DNA of 31,138 nucleotides, taken from DATBWZ01 sp036514535. Its GTDB lineage: Bacteria; JAMCPX01; DATBWZ01. Made by a program: the position numbers and the translations under genes. Below, piece after piece: positions 14,899 through 23,485 of the stretch; the stretch's first letter is position 1, and the number at the start of each line of letters is the position of its first letter. Below the pieces are notes generated by a model. That model did not search any database and had not been told where the DNA came from. It saw nothing but the letters and a program-made list of their open reading frames with translations. The stretch covers positions 1-31,138 of the forward strand of contig DATBWZ010000122.1 of the NCBI GenBank assembly GCA_036514535.1, in the 5' to 3' direction.

Positions 14899-15998
14899 AA
14901 AAAATTCTTAAAAAACTTGTGGATGTTGAGTGGAAAGAATTACTTAAAACAGGTCTTGAAAAAAGGTTTAATTTCAGTTTTGAGGCACAGGGTGCCCGCA
15001 TCCGCAAATTTCTTATTACCCCGGTAGCCGAGCAATTTTCATGGTTAAATTTTTTTGGCATTGTTATATGTCTGTTATTTGTGATACTTCTTATTACAGG
15101 CCTTTCTCTTGCTTTGTATTATAAGCCGATTGCTGATGATGCTCACCTCAGCATAAAATACATTATGAACTCCATCCCGTCCGGATGGCTCATAAGGAGC
15201 ATTCACCACTGGGCGTCAACCCTTCTTTTTATCTTTGTTTTTTTGCACTTCTGGCGAATTTACTTCACGGGTGCATATAAATATCCGCGAGAGTTATTGT
15301 GGTTTATTGGTCTGGCAAATTTAGCATTAGTATTTCTCTTTGGTTTTACCGGATATTTACTTCCCTGGAGTAACAATTCCTACTGGTCCACTCAGATTAT
15401 GACGAGCGAGATAAAGGATATACCGTTAATTGGAGATTACATAATGCTCTTTATCAGGGGCGGCGAGGGGGTGGGAAGCGGAACCCTTACGAGATTTTTT
15501 GTAAGCCATATTGTTATACTGCCAGGGTTATTTTTAGCAATTACCGGTATTCATATATGGATGATTTTCCGTCAGGGACTTACAAAATGGAAATCTGTTT
15601 CCCCTAAAAATTACCGGTATAGCGTATCGGTTATGCTTCTTGATATAAACATTCTTATATTTGTGCTCTTTGCTTTGCTTATTAGTCTTTCGGTTTTTAT
15701 TCCTGCAGGACTCGGTGATATTGCCGACCCTCTTAGAATGCCCGCAAAAATCATCCCGGCATGGTTTATGATGCCTATTTATAATCTTTACAAATTTTTT
15801 CCAAGGGAAATTTTTATATTCAACAGGGGGACATTGTTTGCAATGTCGTCGTCCGTTATTATTTTACTGCTTGTTTTGCTGCCATTTCTGGACAGAAATG
15901 AACAATATAATCCACTGAAAAGATCTGTTATTGCTGTTATTGGAATTGCAGGGCTTGTTCTGCTCCTTTTTTTAATATCTTACGGTACTGGAAGGTAA
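14895..15998 (+). CDS. Cytochrome b6-type subunit with fused, degenerate C-terminal domain
   Basis: 367 residues. After a charged 45-residue N-terminus, the first four helices align closely with cytochrome b6 (GWLIRSIHHWAST, YPRELLWF, GYLLPWSNNSYW). Heme ligands are His104/His118 in helix B and His205/His220 in helix D. The 15-residue step in helix D is the b6 type. The Cys that binds heme c-n in b6 is replaced by Phe in a by-eye alignment. Unlike b6, about 140 further residues with three to four helices follow and resemble subunit IV, but the PEWY motif is PAWF (about 288-291). The operon also encodes a free subunit IV with intact PEWY, so C-terminal domains are doubled. Confidence 0.92.
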   Translation: MKKILKKLVDVEWKELLKTGLEKRFNFSFEAQGARIRKFLITPVAEQFSWLNFFGIVICLLFVILLITGLSLALYYKPIADDAHLSIKYIMNSIPSGWLIRSIHHWASTLLFIFVFLHFWRIYFTGAYKYPRELLWFIGLANLALVFLFGFTGYLLPWSNNSYWSTQIMTSEIKDIPLIGDYIMLFIRGGEGVGSGTLTRFFVSHIVILPGLFLAITGIHIWMIFRQGLTKWKSVSPKNYRYSVSVMLLDINILIFVLFALLISLSVFIPAGLGDIADPLRMPAKIIPAWFMMPIYNLYKFFPREIFIFNRGTLFAMSSSVIILLLVLLPFLDRNEQYNPLKRSVIAVIGIAGLVLLLFLISYGTGR

Positions 15999-15999
15999 G

Positions 16000-17253
16000 A
16001 TGAGAGGATTGGGAATTAAAGCGCTCATAATTTTAATATTGATATTGGCAATAAAGACTGGTTCTGCATCCGCCGGTATTTATTCCTGCACTATTTGCCA
16101 TTCCAATATAAACAGTCAATATTCAAAAAGTGTTCACTCAGAAATAGGAACAACCTGTACCGAATGCCATGGCGGCGATCCGTCTGATTTGACATTTTCC
16201 GCAATGAGCCGTGCAAAAGGCTATAAGGGCAAAATCAGCAGGGCATCCATTCCGCTGCTGTGTGCTAAATGCCATTCTGATGTAAAAATGATGCTGCAGT
16301 ACAGGGAATATGTGGATGAGTACGCCATTTACAGGGATAGCGAGCACGGGAAAAAGTTAAGGCAAGGCGATTACAAGGTTGCTGTCTGCACCGATTGCCA
16401 TAATACACATGATATAAAAAAAGCCAGTGATCCCAATTCTCCTGCATATAAATTAAATGTCCCAAAAACATGCGCAAGATGTCATTCAGATAAGAAGTAC
16501 ATGGAACAATATAAAATTCCCACCAACCAGTTTGAGAAATACAAGGAGAGCGTTCATGGCAGGCATGTGCTTGAACAGGGGGACATGCGTGCTCCTGCCT
16601 GTCCGGATTGCCACGGTACGCACGGGGCAACGCCACCGGGGGTCAAGGATATACACAATGTTTGCGGCAGATGCCATTCCGTCCAGCGGGAGAATCTGCT
16701 GCGGAGTCCTCATTTTGAGGCAATGAAAAACAAGAAGATAAAAGAGTGCGCCGTATGCCATGGCTCTCATGGAGTTCAGGAAGCCACCATAGCGTTATTT
16801 ACCTCTGAAAAAGCGGAGAATGGAGGAAAAGGTTGTCTCGGTTGTCATAAAGCCTCCTCTGTTGAGTATGGTGTTGCGCTGGAACTGGTAAAGACGATTA
16901 AAGAAGCCGATGACGCGGTTAATATAGCTACGAGACTTACACAGAAAGCAAGGGAAAAAGGATTTGATACTGACGAGGAAATGAACAAAATAAATATTGC
17001 AAAAACGATCCTTCTTGAGATCGGCCCTGTCACCCATTCCTTATCCCCGGATATTGTGAAAGAAAATGCAGAGAATGTGATTATAAATGCCGTGGATGTG
17101 CAGGACATGGTTAAGGCTAAACTGGTAGAATGGCGCGACAGGCGCGTCACTCTTGTAATTAATATCCTGGTATTTTTGATTGTTATCGTATTACTTGCAG
17201 TAAAACGAAGGAGGATGATGAAAAATGGCAGTAAGGACATGGATAAACAATAA
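16000..17253 (+). CDS. Nonaheme c-type cytochrome with C-terminal membrane anchor (second paralog)
   Basis: 417 residues. Signal peptide (LIILILILAIKTGSASAG), nine CxxCH motifs (CTICH, CTECH, CAKCH, CTDCH, CARCH, CPDCH, CGRCH, CAVCH, CLGCH), a helical stalk and a C-terminal helix (VINILVFLIVIVLLAV). All nine heme sites, and linking phrases such as LCAKCHSDVK, NVPKTCARCHSD and CHGTHGATPPG, line up with the cytochrome at 13182, so the two arose by duplication. GGAAGG lies five bases before the ATG and the cytochrome b stop one base before it. The overlap of 29 bases with the next gene indicates one transcript. Possible roles are a second redox arm of the Rieske/b complex or a heterodimer with its paralog; unknown. 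Confidence 0.9.
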   Translation: MRGLGIKALIILILILAIKTGSASAGIYSCTICHSNINSQYSKSVHSEIGTTCTECHGGDPSDLTFSAMSRAKGYKGKISRASIPLLCAKCHSDVKMMLQYREYVDEYAIYRDSEHGKKLRQGDYKVAVCTDCHNTHDIKKASDPNSPAYKLNVPKTCARCHSDKKYMEQYKIPTNQFEKYKESVHGRHVLEQGDMRAPACPDCHGTHGATPPGVKDIHNVCGRCHSVQRENLLRSPHFEAMKNKKIKECAVCHGSHGVQEATIALFTSEKAENGGKGCLGCHKASSVEYGVALELVKTIKEADDAVNIATRLTQKAREKGFDTDEEMNKINIAKTILLEIGPVTHSLSPDIVKENAENVIINAVDVQDMVKAKLVEWRDRRVTLVINILVFLIVIVLLAVKRRRMMKNGSKDMDKQ

Positions 17254-18643
17254 ACCGTATTTAAAGAGGTTTTTTGCGTTTTTTGGCATACATTTTCCAG
17301 AGGATAAGAATGATATCATTCATTTTTCGAGAAGATTCGCTTATATAATATTTGGCGGAATAGTTTTTCTCTTTATTGGAGCGATTGCATTCTTCCAATT
17401 CAGCACAAGCCCTTACTTCTGCGGAACATGCCACATAATGAGGCCATATTATAAATCCTGGAAGGAATCCAGCCATAATTTTGTCCCGTGTGTGGACTGT
17501 CATTATCCACCCGGATTTACCGAGGAGATCAGGGGTAAATTTGAGGCGTCGGTTCAGGTTGTAAAATATATAACGAGAACCTACAGCACTAAACCCTATG
17601 CGGAAATAGACGATGCAAGTTGTCTGAGAAAGGGGTGTCATTCCAAAAGGCTGCTTGAGGGTAATTCAGTTTTTAAGAACGGGATTAATTTTGACCATAA
17701 GCCCCATCTTACGCAGCTAAGGAGAGGAAGGAAACTTAAATGTACATCCTGTCATTCCCAGATTGTGATAGGTTCTCATGTGGCGGTGACAGAAAGTGTT
17801 TGCTTTATCTGTCATTTTAAACCCGAAGATAATGGAAAAACATCGCCAATCGCCACTTGTACGATTTGTCACGAGCCTCCTAAAAAAGATTTTACGCTGG
17901 GGGGAAATACATACAATCATAAGGATTTCGTGGAACGGGGGGTTGAGTGCACCAAGTGTCATGTCGGCGTTGTAGAAGGCAAAGGCGAAGTGCCTGAGGA
18001 AATGTGCCGTACATGCCATGGCGAGCCGGAACGGCTGGAAAAATATTCAGATCACAAATTAATTCATGACACTCATGTTACATCGCACAAGGTTGAATGC
18101 TTTCAATGCCATAAAGAAATCAAGCATAAGGTTACAACCGTCCATGATTTTGTAAAAAGAGATTGCAGTTCCTGCCATTTTGACAAACATGGCGCTCAGG
18201 AAAAACTCTACATGGGAACCGGCGGAATGGGGGTAAAGGATATGCCGAGCCCTATGTTTCTTGCCAGAGTGGACTGCATAGGATGTCATATATTGCCTAA
18301 GGAAGCAGCGGCTAAATCAATGTTTTCCGGACAGACAATAAAGGCAACTGAGGCTGGTTGTCTTTACTGTCATGGAATTGATTATAAAGGCATTATGAAT
18401 GATTGGATGGCTACCGTTTCAGGGCATATGAATAGGGTTAAAGTTAGTCTTGATGAGGTTCAGGATAAAATAAAAGCATCAGGAGTAGCGGCAGCAGGGG
18501 CCAAGAAATTGTTTAACGATGCAATGTTCAATTACAACCTTGTTTATTATGGAAGGGGCGTCCATAATATTGAGTATGCAACCGAACTTCTTGCTAAGGC
18601 AGAGGAGAATCTTAATAAGGCAAAAGAGATGATAGAAAAATGA
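17225..18643 (+). CDS. Dodecaheme cytochrome with NapC/NirT-type N-terminal domain
   Basis: 472 residues. One N-terminal membrane helix (IIFGGIVFLFIGAIAFF) is followed by CGTCHIM and SSHNFVPCVDCHYPPG. These are the first two hemes of NapC/NrfH-type quinol dehydrogenases, with the Met of CxxCHxM. Eleven CxxCH motifs are present (CGTCH, CVDCH, CTSCH, CFICH, CTICH, CTKCH, CRTCH, CFQCH, CSSCH, CIGCH, CLYCH), plus one CLRKGCH, the CX4CH type known from cytochrome c3. The total is therefore 12 possible hemes. The last 90 residues are helical (a bundle without heme). The start overlaps the previous gene by 29 bases, with GGAGG upstream. It would add a direct quinol entry point or join the Rieske/b complex (inference). 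Confidence 0.88.
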   Translation: MAVRTWINNKPYLKRFFAFFGIHFPEDKNDIIHFSRRFAYIIFGGIVFLFIGAIAFFQFSTSPYFCGTCHIMRPYYKSWKESSHNFVPCVDCHYPPGFTEEIRGKFEASVQVVKYITRTYSTKPYAEIDDASCLRKGCHSKRLLEGNSVFKNGINFDHKPHLTQLRRGRKLKCTSCHSQIVIGSHVAVTESVCFICHFKPEDNGKTSPIATCTICHEPPKKDFTLGGNTYNHKDFVERGVECTKCHVGVVEGKGEVPEEMCRTCHGEPERLEKYSDHKLIHDTHVTSHKVECFQCHKEIKHKVTTVHDFVKRDCSSCHFDKHGAQEKLYMGTGGMGVKDMPSPMFLARVDCIGCHILPKEAAAKSMFSGQTIKATEAGCLYCHGIDYKGIMNDWMATVSGHMNRVKVSLDEVQDKIKASGVAAAGAKKLFNDAMFNYNLVYYGRGVHNIEYATELLAKAEENLNKAKEMIEK

Positions 18644-18644
18644 G

Positions 18645-20660
18645 TTATTGAGTTTTTGTAATTCTCAAAAACTCTTCTTCGTCTATAACTTTGACCCCCA
18701 GTTGCTGTGCCTTTTGGAGTTTGCTGCCAGCGTCGGGGCCTGCTATAACAAGATCGGTTTTTACGCTCACTGAGCCCGAGATTTTGCCACCCAGTCCTTC
18801 TACAAGTTCTTTTGCTTTTCCGCGAGTCATTGAACTCAGTTTGCCTGTGAATACAACTGATTTTCCTTTTAGCGGCAATTCACCCTTTGTTTTTTCAATA
18901 GATTTAATCTTTATTCCTTTTTTTAGTAGTTTTTCAATAAGTTTCAGGTTGTCTCTGTTAGAAAAAAATTCTGTTATGCTGTCTGCTATTTCCTCTCCGA
19001 TTTCCCTTACTTTGAGCAGGTTTTCTTTAGGGGTTTTTATTATATTTTCCAGATTATGAAATTCTTTTGCCAGCAGTTTAGCAAGATGTTCGCCAACATG
19101 CCTTATCCCAAGCCCGAATAAAAACCTGTCAAAGGTAGTTTCCTTGGATTTCTTAATTGCATTAAACAGGTTCTCTGCAAGTTTGGTTCCCATGCGTTCA
19201 AGATGAAAGAAATCTTCTGGTTTCAGGTTATAAAGGTCGGACATATCTTTTACAAGCCCCCGTTCTACCATCTGATCAATGAATTTTTCTCCGAGCCCAT
19301 CAATATTCATTGCAGATCTTGAGCTGTAGTGCCTTATTCTCTCTTTCAGTTGCGCATGGCAGGAGGCATTGATGCATCTGTAAGCCACCTCGCCATCCTT
19401 GCGGACTACCTTTGAGTCGCAGGATGGGCATTTTTCAGGCATTATAAATTTTGTTTCCATTCCTGTTCGTTTTTCAACAATTGATTTTGTGACCTCCGGG
19501 ATGACATCCCCCGCTCTCTGTACAATAACATAATCGCCGATCCGCACATCTTTGCGCTCTATCTCATCCATGTTGTGAAGCGTTGCTCTGCTTACGGTTA
19601 CGCCGCTGACATGGACAGGTTCAAGAATGGCTACAGGAGTGAGTGTCCCTGTTCTGCCCACCTGCGCTTCTATCTGGATGATCTTTGTAACGGCTTGCTG
19701 GGGAGGGAACTTGAATGCTACAGCCCAACGGGGACTGTGTGATAATTCTCCTAATGTCCGTCGAGATCCAAGATGGTTTACTTTTACAACGATTCCGTCG
19801 CATTCATAGGGCATTTCGTTCCTTTTTTTAAGAATGTTTATGTAGTATCCCATCACGTCGTTTATTCCGGAGCATAGTCTGTTAAGATTATTTGTTTTAA
19901 ACCCCCATGCAGGGAGGCACTCTAATAATTCCCAGTGGGTTTTCAATTCCAATCCTTCTATTGCGCCTGTTTCATAGAAAAAGATGTCAAGTGGCCGCGA
20001 TGAAGTAATCTTGGGATCCAATTGCCTCAAAGAGCCTGCGGCTGCGTTTCTCGGATTTGCAAACAATGGCTCTCCGGTCCTTTCCCTATCTGTGTTCAAT
20101 TTTTCAAAGTTTTTTTTCAGAATGATAACCTCGCCTCTGACTTCCAGAAGCGGAGGGGGTTTTATCTTTTTTGAGAAGAGGACTAACGGCACTGATTTTA
20201 TTGTTTTCAGATTGCTCGTAACATTCTCTCCGGTTCTTCCGTCACCCCTTGTTGCTCCTGCAATAAAATTCCCGTTTTCATAAATAAGTTCAACTGCGAC
20301 TCCGTCAAATTTTGGTTCGCAGACATATTCAATGTCTTCAGTTGTTTTTAATAATTTTTTAATCCTGGCGTCAAAACTCCGCGCTTCCTCTTCATTGAAG
20401 ACATTGTCAAGGCTGAGCATCAAAAACCTATGCCTGATCTGCTTGAATTCCTTCAGCGGTTCAGCGCCAACTCGCTGAGTGGGTGAATCAACGGTTACTA
20501 ATTCGGGAAACTGCGATTCTAAGTTTTTTAATTCCCGAAACAGCCTGTCATATTCCTCATCGGGAATTTCAGGAGAATCAATAACATAATAACGGTGATT
20601 ATGATAATTTATCAGATCCCTCAATTCCGCAATCCGTTTTATGGCATATTTGCGCTCCAT
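18645..20660 (-). CDS. ligA: NAD-dependent DNA ligase LigA
   Basis: 671 residues, the normal length. LigA seals nicks with NAD+ during replication and repair. The domains are in order: Ia (YHNHRYYVIDSPEIPDEEYD), the adenylation domain with catalytic Lys in CEPKFDG (about residue 117) and RGDGRTGENVT, the OB fold, the four-Cys zinc finger (CPSCDSK ... CINASCHAQ), the helix-hairpin-helix region (about 430-580), and a C-terminal BRCT domain (GKSVVFTGKLSSMTRGKAK). The ATG at 20660 gives the standard N-terminus, without a clear ribosome site. It converges on the cytochrome operon with one base between the stops. No promoter was identified with confidence in the 144-base gap upstream. Confidence 0.97.
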   Translation of the reverse strand: MERKYAIKRIAELRDLINYHNHRYYVIDSPEIPDEEYDRLFRELKNLESQFPELVTVDSPTQRVGAEPLKEFKQIRHRFLMLSLDNVFNEEEARSFDARIKKLLKTTEDIEYVCEPKFDGVAVELIYENGNFIAGATRGDGRTGENVTSNLKTIKSVPLVLFSKKIKPPPLLEVRGEVIILKKNFEKLNTDRERTGEPLFANPRNAAAGSLRQLDPKITSSRPLDIFFYETGAIEGLELKTHWELLECLPAWGFKTNNLNRLCSGINDVMGYYINILKKRNEMPYECDGIVVKVNHLGSRRTLGELSHSPRWAVAFKFPPQQAVTKIIQIEAQVGRTGTLTPVAILEPVHVSGVTVSRATLHNMDEIERKDVRIGDYVIVQRAGDVIPEVTKSIVEKRTGMETKFIMPEKCPSCDSKVVRKDGEVAYRCINASCHAQLKERIRHYSSRSAMNIDGLGEKFIDQMVERGLVKDMSDLYNLKPEDFFHLERMGTKLAENLFNAIKKSKETTFDRFLFGLGIRHVGEHLAKLLAKEFHNLENIIKTPKENLLKVREIGEEIADSITEFFSNRDNLKLIEKLLKKGIKIKSIEKTKGELPLKGKSVVFTGKLSSMTRGKAKELVEGLGGKISGSVSVKTDLVIAGPDAGSKLQKAQQLGVKVIDEEEFLRITKTQ
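18650..18674. terminator. Possible bidirectional terminator hairpin at convergent gene ends
   Basis: GAGTTTTTG (18650-18658) and CAAAAACTC (18666-18674) form a perfect 9-base stem with a 7-base loop. The hairpin lies just after the cytochrome stop and inside the last codons of ligA. It is AT-rich and lacks a good U-run, so termination strength is doubtful. Confidence 0.35.
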
Positions 20661-20769
20661 AGGTTTATTAAGTAATCATTCTAATAAAAATACGGCAAAA
20701 AATGAAGAAGTTAATGAATATAATGAGAACATTGTTGCTGTTTGCTCTTGCAGAAACAAAATCCTTCAC

Positions 20770-20798
20770 TTGACTACGAGGCATTAACCTGTTATTTT
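20770..20798 (+). promoter_or_regulatory. Promoter of alr, giving a leaderless or nearly leaderless message
   Basis: TTGACT (20770-20775) and TATTTT (20793-20798) are 17 bases apart. The start would fall at or next to the ATG at 20805. No ribosome site precedes this ATG, which agrees. Confidence 0.5.
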
Positions 20799-20804
20799 AA
20801 CAAC

Positions 20805-21923
20805 ATGATCTTTGGCCGCAGACCTACTGAAGCAATCGTAAATCTCAACGCATTGCGTCATAATTTGAGGGTGATTAAAAGCGCTGCCGGATCAGCAGAT
20901 GTTATCGCAATTGTGAAGGCTAATGCTTATGGCCACGGTGCAGTAAAAATTGCCGGGGCATTGAAGCTGGGGGGTGTAAGACGGTTCGGTGTTGCAATGG
21001 TGGAAGAGGGTATTGAGTTGAGAAACAGCGGAATAAAGGACGATATTTTTTTACTGAGCGGGGTTTTTAAGGGAGAAGAAGATGAGATAATAAAAGGCGG
21101 TTTCATTCCGTTTGTATTTGACCTTCGGACAGTTAATATGCTTTCCCGTGCAGGCGAGAAGATGCGCAAGCCTGTCAGAGTGCACATCAAAGTTGACACC
21201 GGAATGGGCAGGATTGGCATTCTGCCGGGTGAGGCAGGGGTATTTTTCAGAGGGTTAAAAAGATTCAGAAACATAAGCGTTGAAGGGATTGCTTCGCATT
21301 TTGCGGATCTCGGTGATGGGGGTAAAACATTTGCAGAGTGGCAGATGAGTTGCTTCAGGAAGGTGATAGCCGAAGGGGTTAAAGAGGGGTTCAATTTTAA
21401 ATACATTCACATTGCGAACAGCGCCGCTATATTTCTCCTGCCGCAGGCGCATTTTAATCTCGTCAGACCAGGCATTGCGCTCTATGGTGTAGAGCCTTAT
21501 CCTTCTCGTGCGTTAAAAAATGAACTGCGTCCGGTTATGGAACTTAGAACAGAGATATTGCATATAAAAAATGTTCAGAAGAATTTTACAGTAAGTTATG
21601 GCAGAACATTTAAAACACGGAGGAGATCCATAATCGCAACAGTGCCTGTTGGTTATGCGGACGGGCTTGACAGGCATCTCAGCAATAATGCGCATGTTCT
21701 TGTAAGGGGGGAAAAGGCTCCGGTTGCCGGGAGGATCTGCATGGATCTTACAATGATTGATGTAACCGGTATAAAAGATGTTAAGATTGGAGACGGGGTG
21801 ACGATCATTGGCCGCCAGGGAAGGGAATCCGTGACCGCAGTTGAAATTGCAGATAGAATTGGTACAATACCATATGAGGTGTTTACGAAAATCGGGATAA
21901 GGGTTCCGAGGAGATTCGTATAA
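20805..21923 (+). CDS. alr: Alanine racemase
   Basis: 372 residues from the ATG at 20805, which gives the normal N-terminus (RPTEAIVNLNALRHNL); a TTG at 20742 would add 21 atypical residues. This PLP enzyme converts L- to D-alanine for peptidoglycan. The PLP Lys lies in IVKANAYGHG. HIKVDTGMGRIG, the HIANSAA segment and the catalytic Tyr in VPVGYADG are all present, followed by GRICMDLTMIDVT. The end has the usual beta domain. It is followed after one base by the TTG start of mlaE, so alr and the lipid transporter genes form one operon. Confidence 0.95.
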   Translation: MIFGRRPTEAIVNLNALRHNLRVIKSAAGSADVIAIVKANAYGHGAVKIAGALKLGGVRRFGVAMVEEGIELRNSGIKDDIFLLSGVFKGEEDEIIKGGFIPFVFDLRTVNMLSRAGEKMRKPVRVHIKVDTGMGRIGILPGEAGVFFRGLKRFRNISVEGIASHFADLGDGGKTFAEWQMSCFRKVIAEGVKEGFNFKYIHIANSAAIFLLPQAHFNLVRPGIALYGVEPYPSRALKNELRPVMELRTEILHIKNVQKNFTVSYGRTFKTRRRSIIATVPVGYADGLDRHLSNNAHVLVRGEKAPVAGRICMDLTMIDVTGIKDVKIGDGVTIIGRQGRESVTAVEIADRIGTIPYEVFTKIGIRVPRRFV

Positions 21924-21924
21924 T

Positions 21925-22722
21925 TTGGAAACAGGCGCAAACAACAGAAATTTTATAAGGATTCTTGAGATTCTGGGAGAGAAAACTAATTCTGTTTTAT
22001 CAGAGATTGGAGGAATTTTCCTGCTTTTTCTTAAATCTTTTTATTATACGTTTCAAAAGCCATTCCGGGTAGGCCTTTTTTTAAAACAAATAGAGTTCAT
22101 TGGAGTTCAATCTTCGTTCATCGTTACACTTACCGGAATATTTACAGGAATGGTTTTTGCATTGCAGGGTGCCCATGCGTTTAAGCTTTTTGGAGCAGAA
22201 AACTTGACAGGTCCATCAGTAGGCCTGTCCCTGGCCAGGGAATTGGGTCCGGTTTTGACATCGCTGATGGTTACCGGAAGAGCAGGCTCAGCAATGGCAG
22301 CAGAACTCGGCACCATGAGGGTGACAGAGCAGATTGATGCCTTGTATGCAATGGCAATCAACCCTGTGCAGTATCTGGTTGTTCCAAGAATGCTTGCCGC
22401 ACTACTAATGCTCCCCTTGCTTACAGCGCTTTTTAACTTTCTTGGTATTATCGGTGCGTATCTTCTTGGTGTTCATGTTCTTGGGCTTAATCCGGAGTCG
22501 TTTATCAATGATGTCATCTATCTCGTTGATTTTAAGGATCTGTTTGTCGGATTGGTCAAATCTATCTTTTTTGGAATGATTATTTCAATAGTCAGCTGCT
22601 ACAAGGGATTCTATGCAACCGGCGGGGCAAAGGGTGTGGGAAGAGCTGCGACGGAGGCGGTTGTAATTTCATCGGTCTCTATTCTCGTAAGCGATTATTT
22701 TTTAACCGCAATGATGTTTTGA
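21925..22722 (+). CDS. mlaE: MlaE-family ABC transporter permease
   Basis: 265 residues, using TTG at 21925, with GAGGAG 11 bases upstream; no ATG gives the full N-terminal region. MlaE is the membrane subunit of a lipid ABC transporter between inner and outer membranes. The conserved segment LARELGPVLTSLMVTGRAG, followed by SAMAAELGTMRVTEQIDA, identifies the family. About five to six membrane segments, an amphipathic N-terminal helix, and length match E. coli MlaE. MlaF and MlaD follow directly; no MlaB (STAS) or MlaC gene is present in this operon. Confidence 0.94.
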   Translation: METGANNRNFIRILEILGEKTNSVLSEIGGIFLLFLKSFYYTFQKPFRVGLFLKQIEFIGVQSSFIVTLTGIFTGMVFALQGAHAFKLFGAENLTGPSVGLSLARELGPVLTSLMVTGRAGSAMAAELGTMRVTEQIDALYAMAINPVQYLVVPRMLAALLMLPLLTALFNFLGIIGAYLLGVHVLGLNPESFINDVIYLVDFKDLFVGLVKSIFFGMIISIVSCYKGFYATGGAKGVGRAATEAVVISSVSILVSDYFLTAMMF

Positions 22723-22729
22723 TTCGGAT

Positions 22730-23476
22730 ATGATAAAAATTGTTGATCTTTATAAATCGTTTAACGGCCAGCAGGTTCTGAAGGGAATTAATATTGATAT
22801 AGAAAATGGCAGGACCACCGTTATTATTGGTCCGAGTGGATGCGGGAAAAGCGTATTGATAAAGCATCTTCTGAGGCTTATGCTTCCGGATGCGGGCGCT
22901 ATTTATTTAGATGGAGAGGACATAATAAAGCTTGATACCAACTCAATGAACAGGGTATTGAAGAAATTCGGTGTGCTCTTTCAGAGCGGCGCTCTTTTTG
23001 ACTCTATGACTGTGGAGGAAAATGTTGCATTTCCGTTACATGAGCACACAAAACTTTCAGACAGGGAGATAAAGGAAAAGGTGATGGAGAACATTCATCT
23101 GGTGGGGTTAACAGGAGCAGAGAAGAAATATACTTCGGAGCTTAGCGGCGGAATGAAAAAGAGGGCGGCAATAGCCCGTGCGATGGTGATGAGCCCGAAT
23201 ATACTTATTTTTGATGAACCGACTACGGGTCTTGATCCGGTGACAAGCGATACAATAGACAATTTAATTATTGAAGTTAATCGCAGATTTGATATTACAA
23301 ATCTGGTTATAAGCCATGATATCGCCGGGGCTTTAAAGATAGCTTCCAAGGTTGCAATGATGTACGACGGCAGGATTGTTGAAGAGGGCGCGCCGGAGGA
23401 ATTCAGAAAATCCCGGAATCCTGCAGTTAGGCAATTTCTTGCCAGAAAGGCCGAAGGTGTGATAAAGATTGGATAG
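22730..23476 (+). CDS. mlaF: MlaF-family ABC transporter ATPase
   Basis: 248 residues, seven bases after mlaE. Walker A is GPSGCGKS (about 34-41), the Q-loop is LFQSGALFDSMTVEENVAFP, the signature is LSGGMKKRAAIARA, Walker B is ILIFDEPTTGLDP, and the switch is SHD. The combination FQSGALFDSMTVEENVAFPL is typical of MlaF rather than other ABC ATPases. It powers the MlaE permease to move phospholipid between the membranes. Confidence 0.95.
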   Translation: MIKIVDLYKSFNGQQVLKGINIDIENGRTTVIIGPSGCGKSVLIKHLLRLMLPDAGAIYLDGEDIIKLDTNSMNRVLKKFGVLFQSGALFDSMTVEENVAFPLHEHTKLSDREIKEKVMENIHLVGLTGAEKKYTSELSGGMKKRAAIARAMVMSPNILIFDEPTTGLDPVTSDTIDNLIIEVNRRFDITNLVISHDIAGALKIASKVAMMYDGRIVEEGAPEEFRKSRNPAVRQFLARKAEGVIKIG

Positions 23477-23485
23477 GAGGAATTA

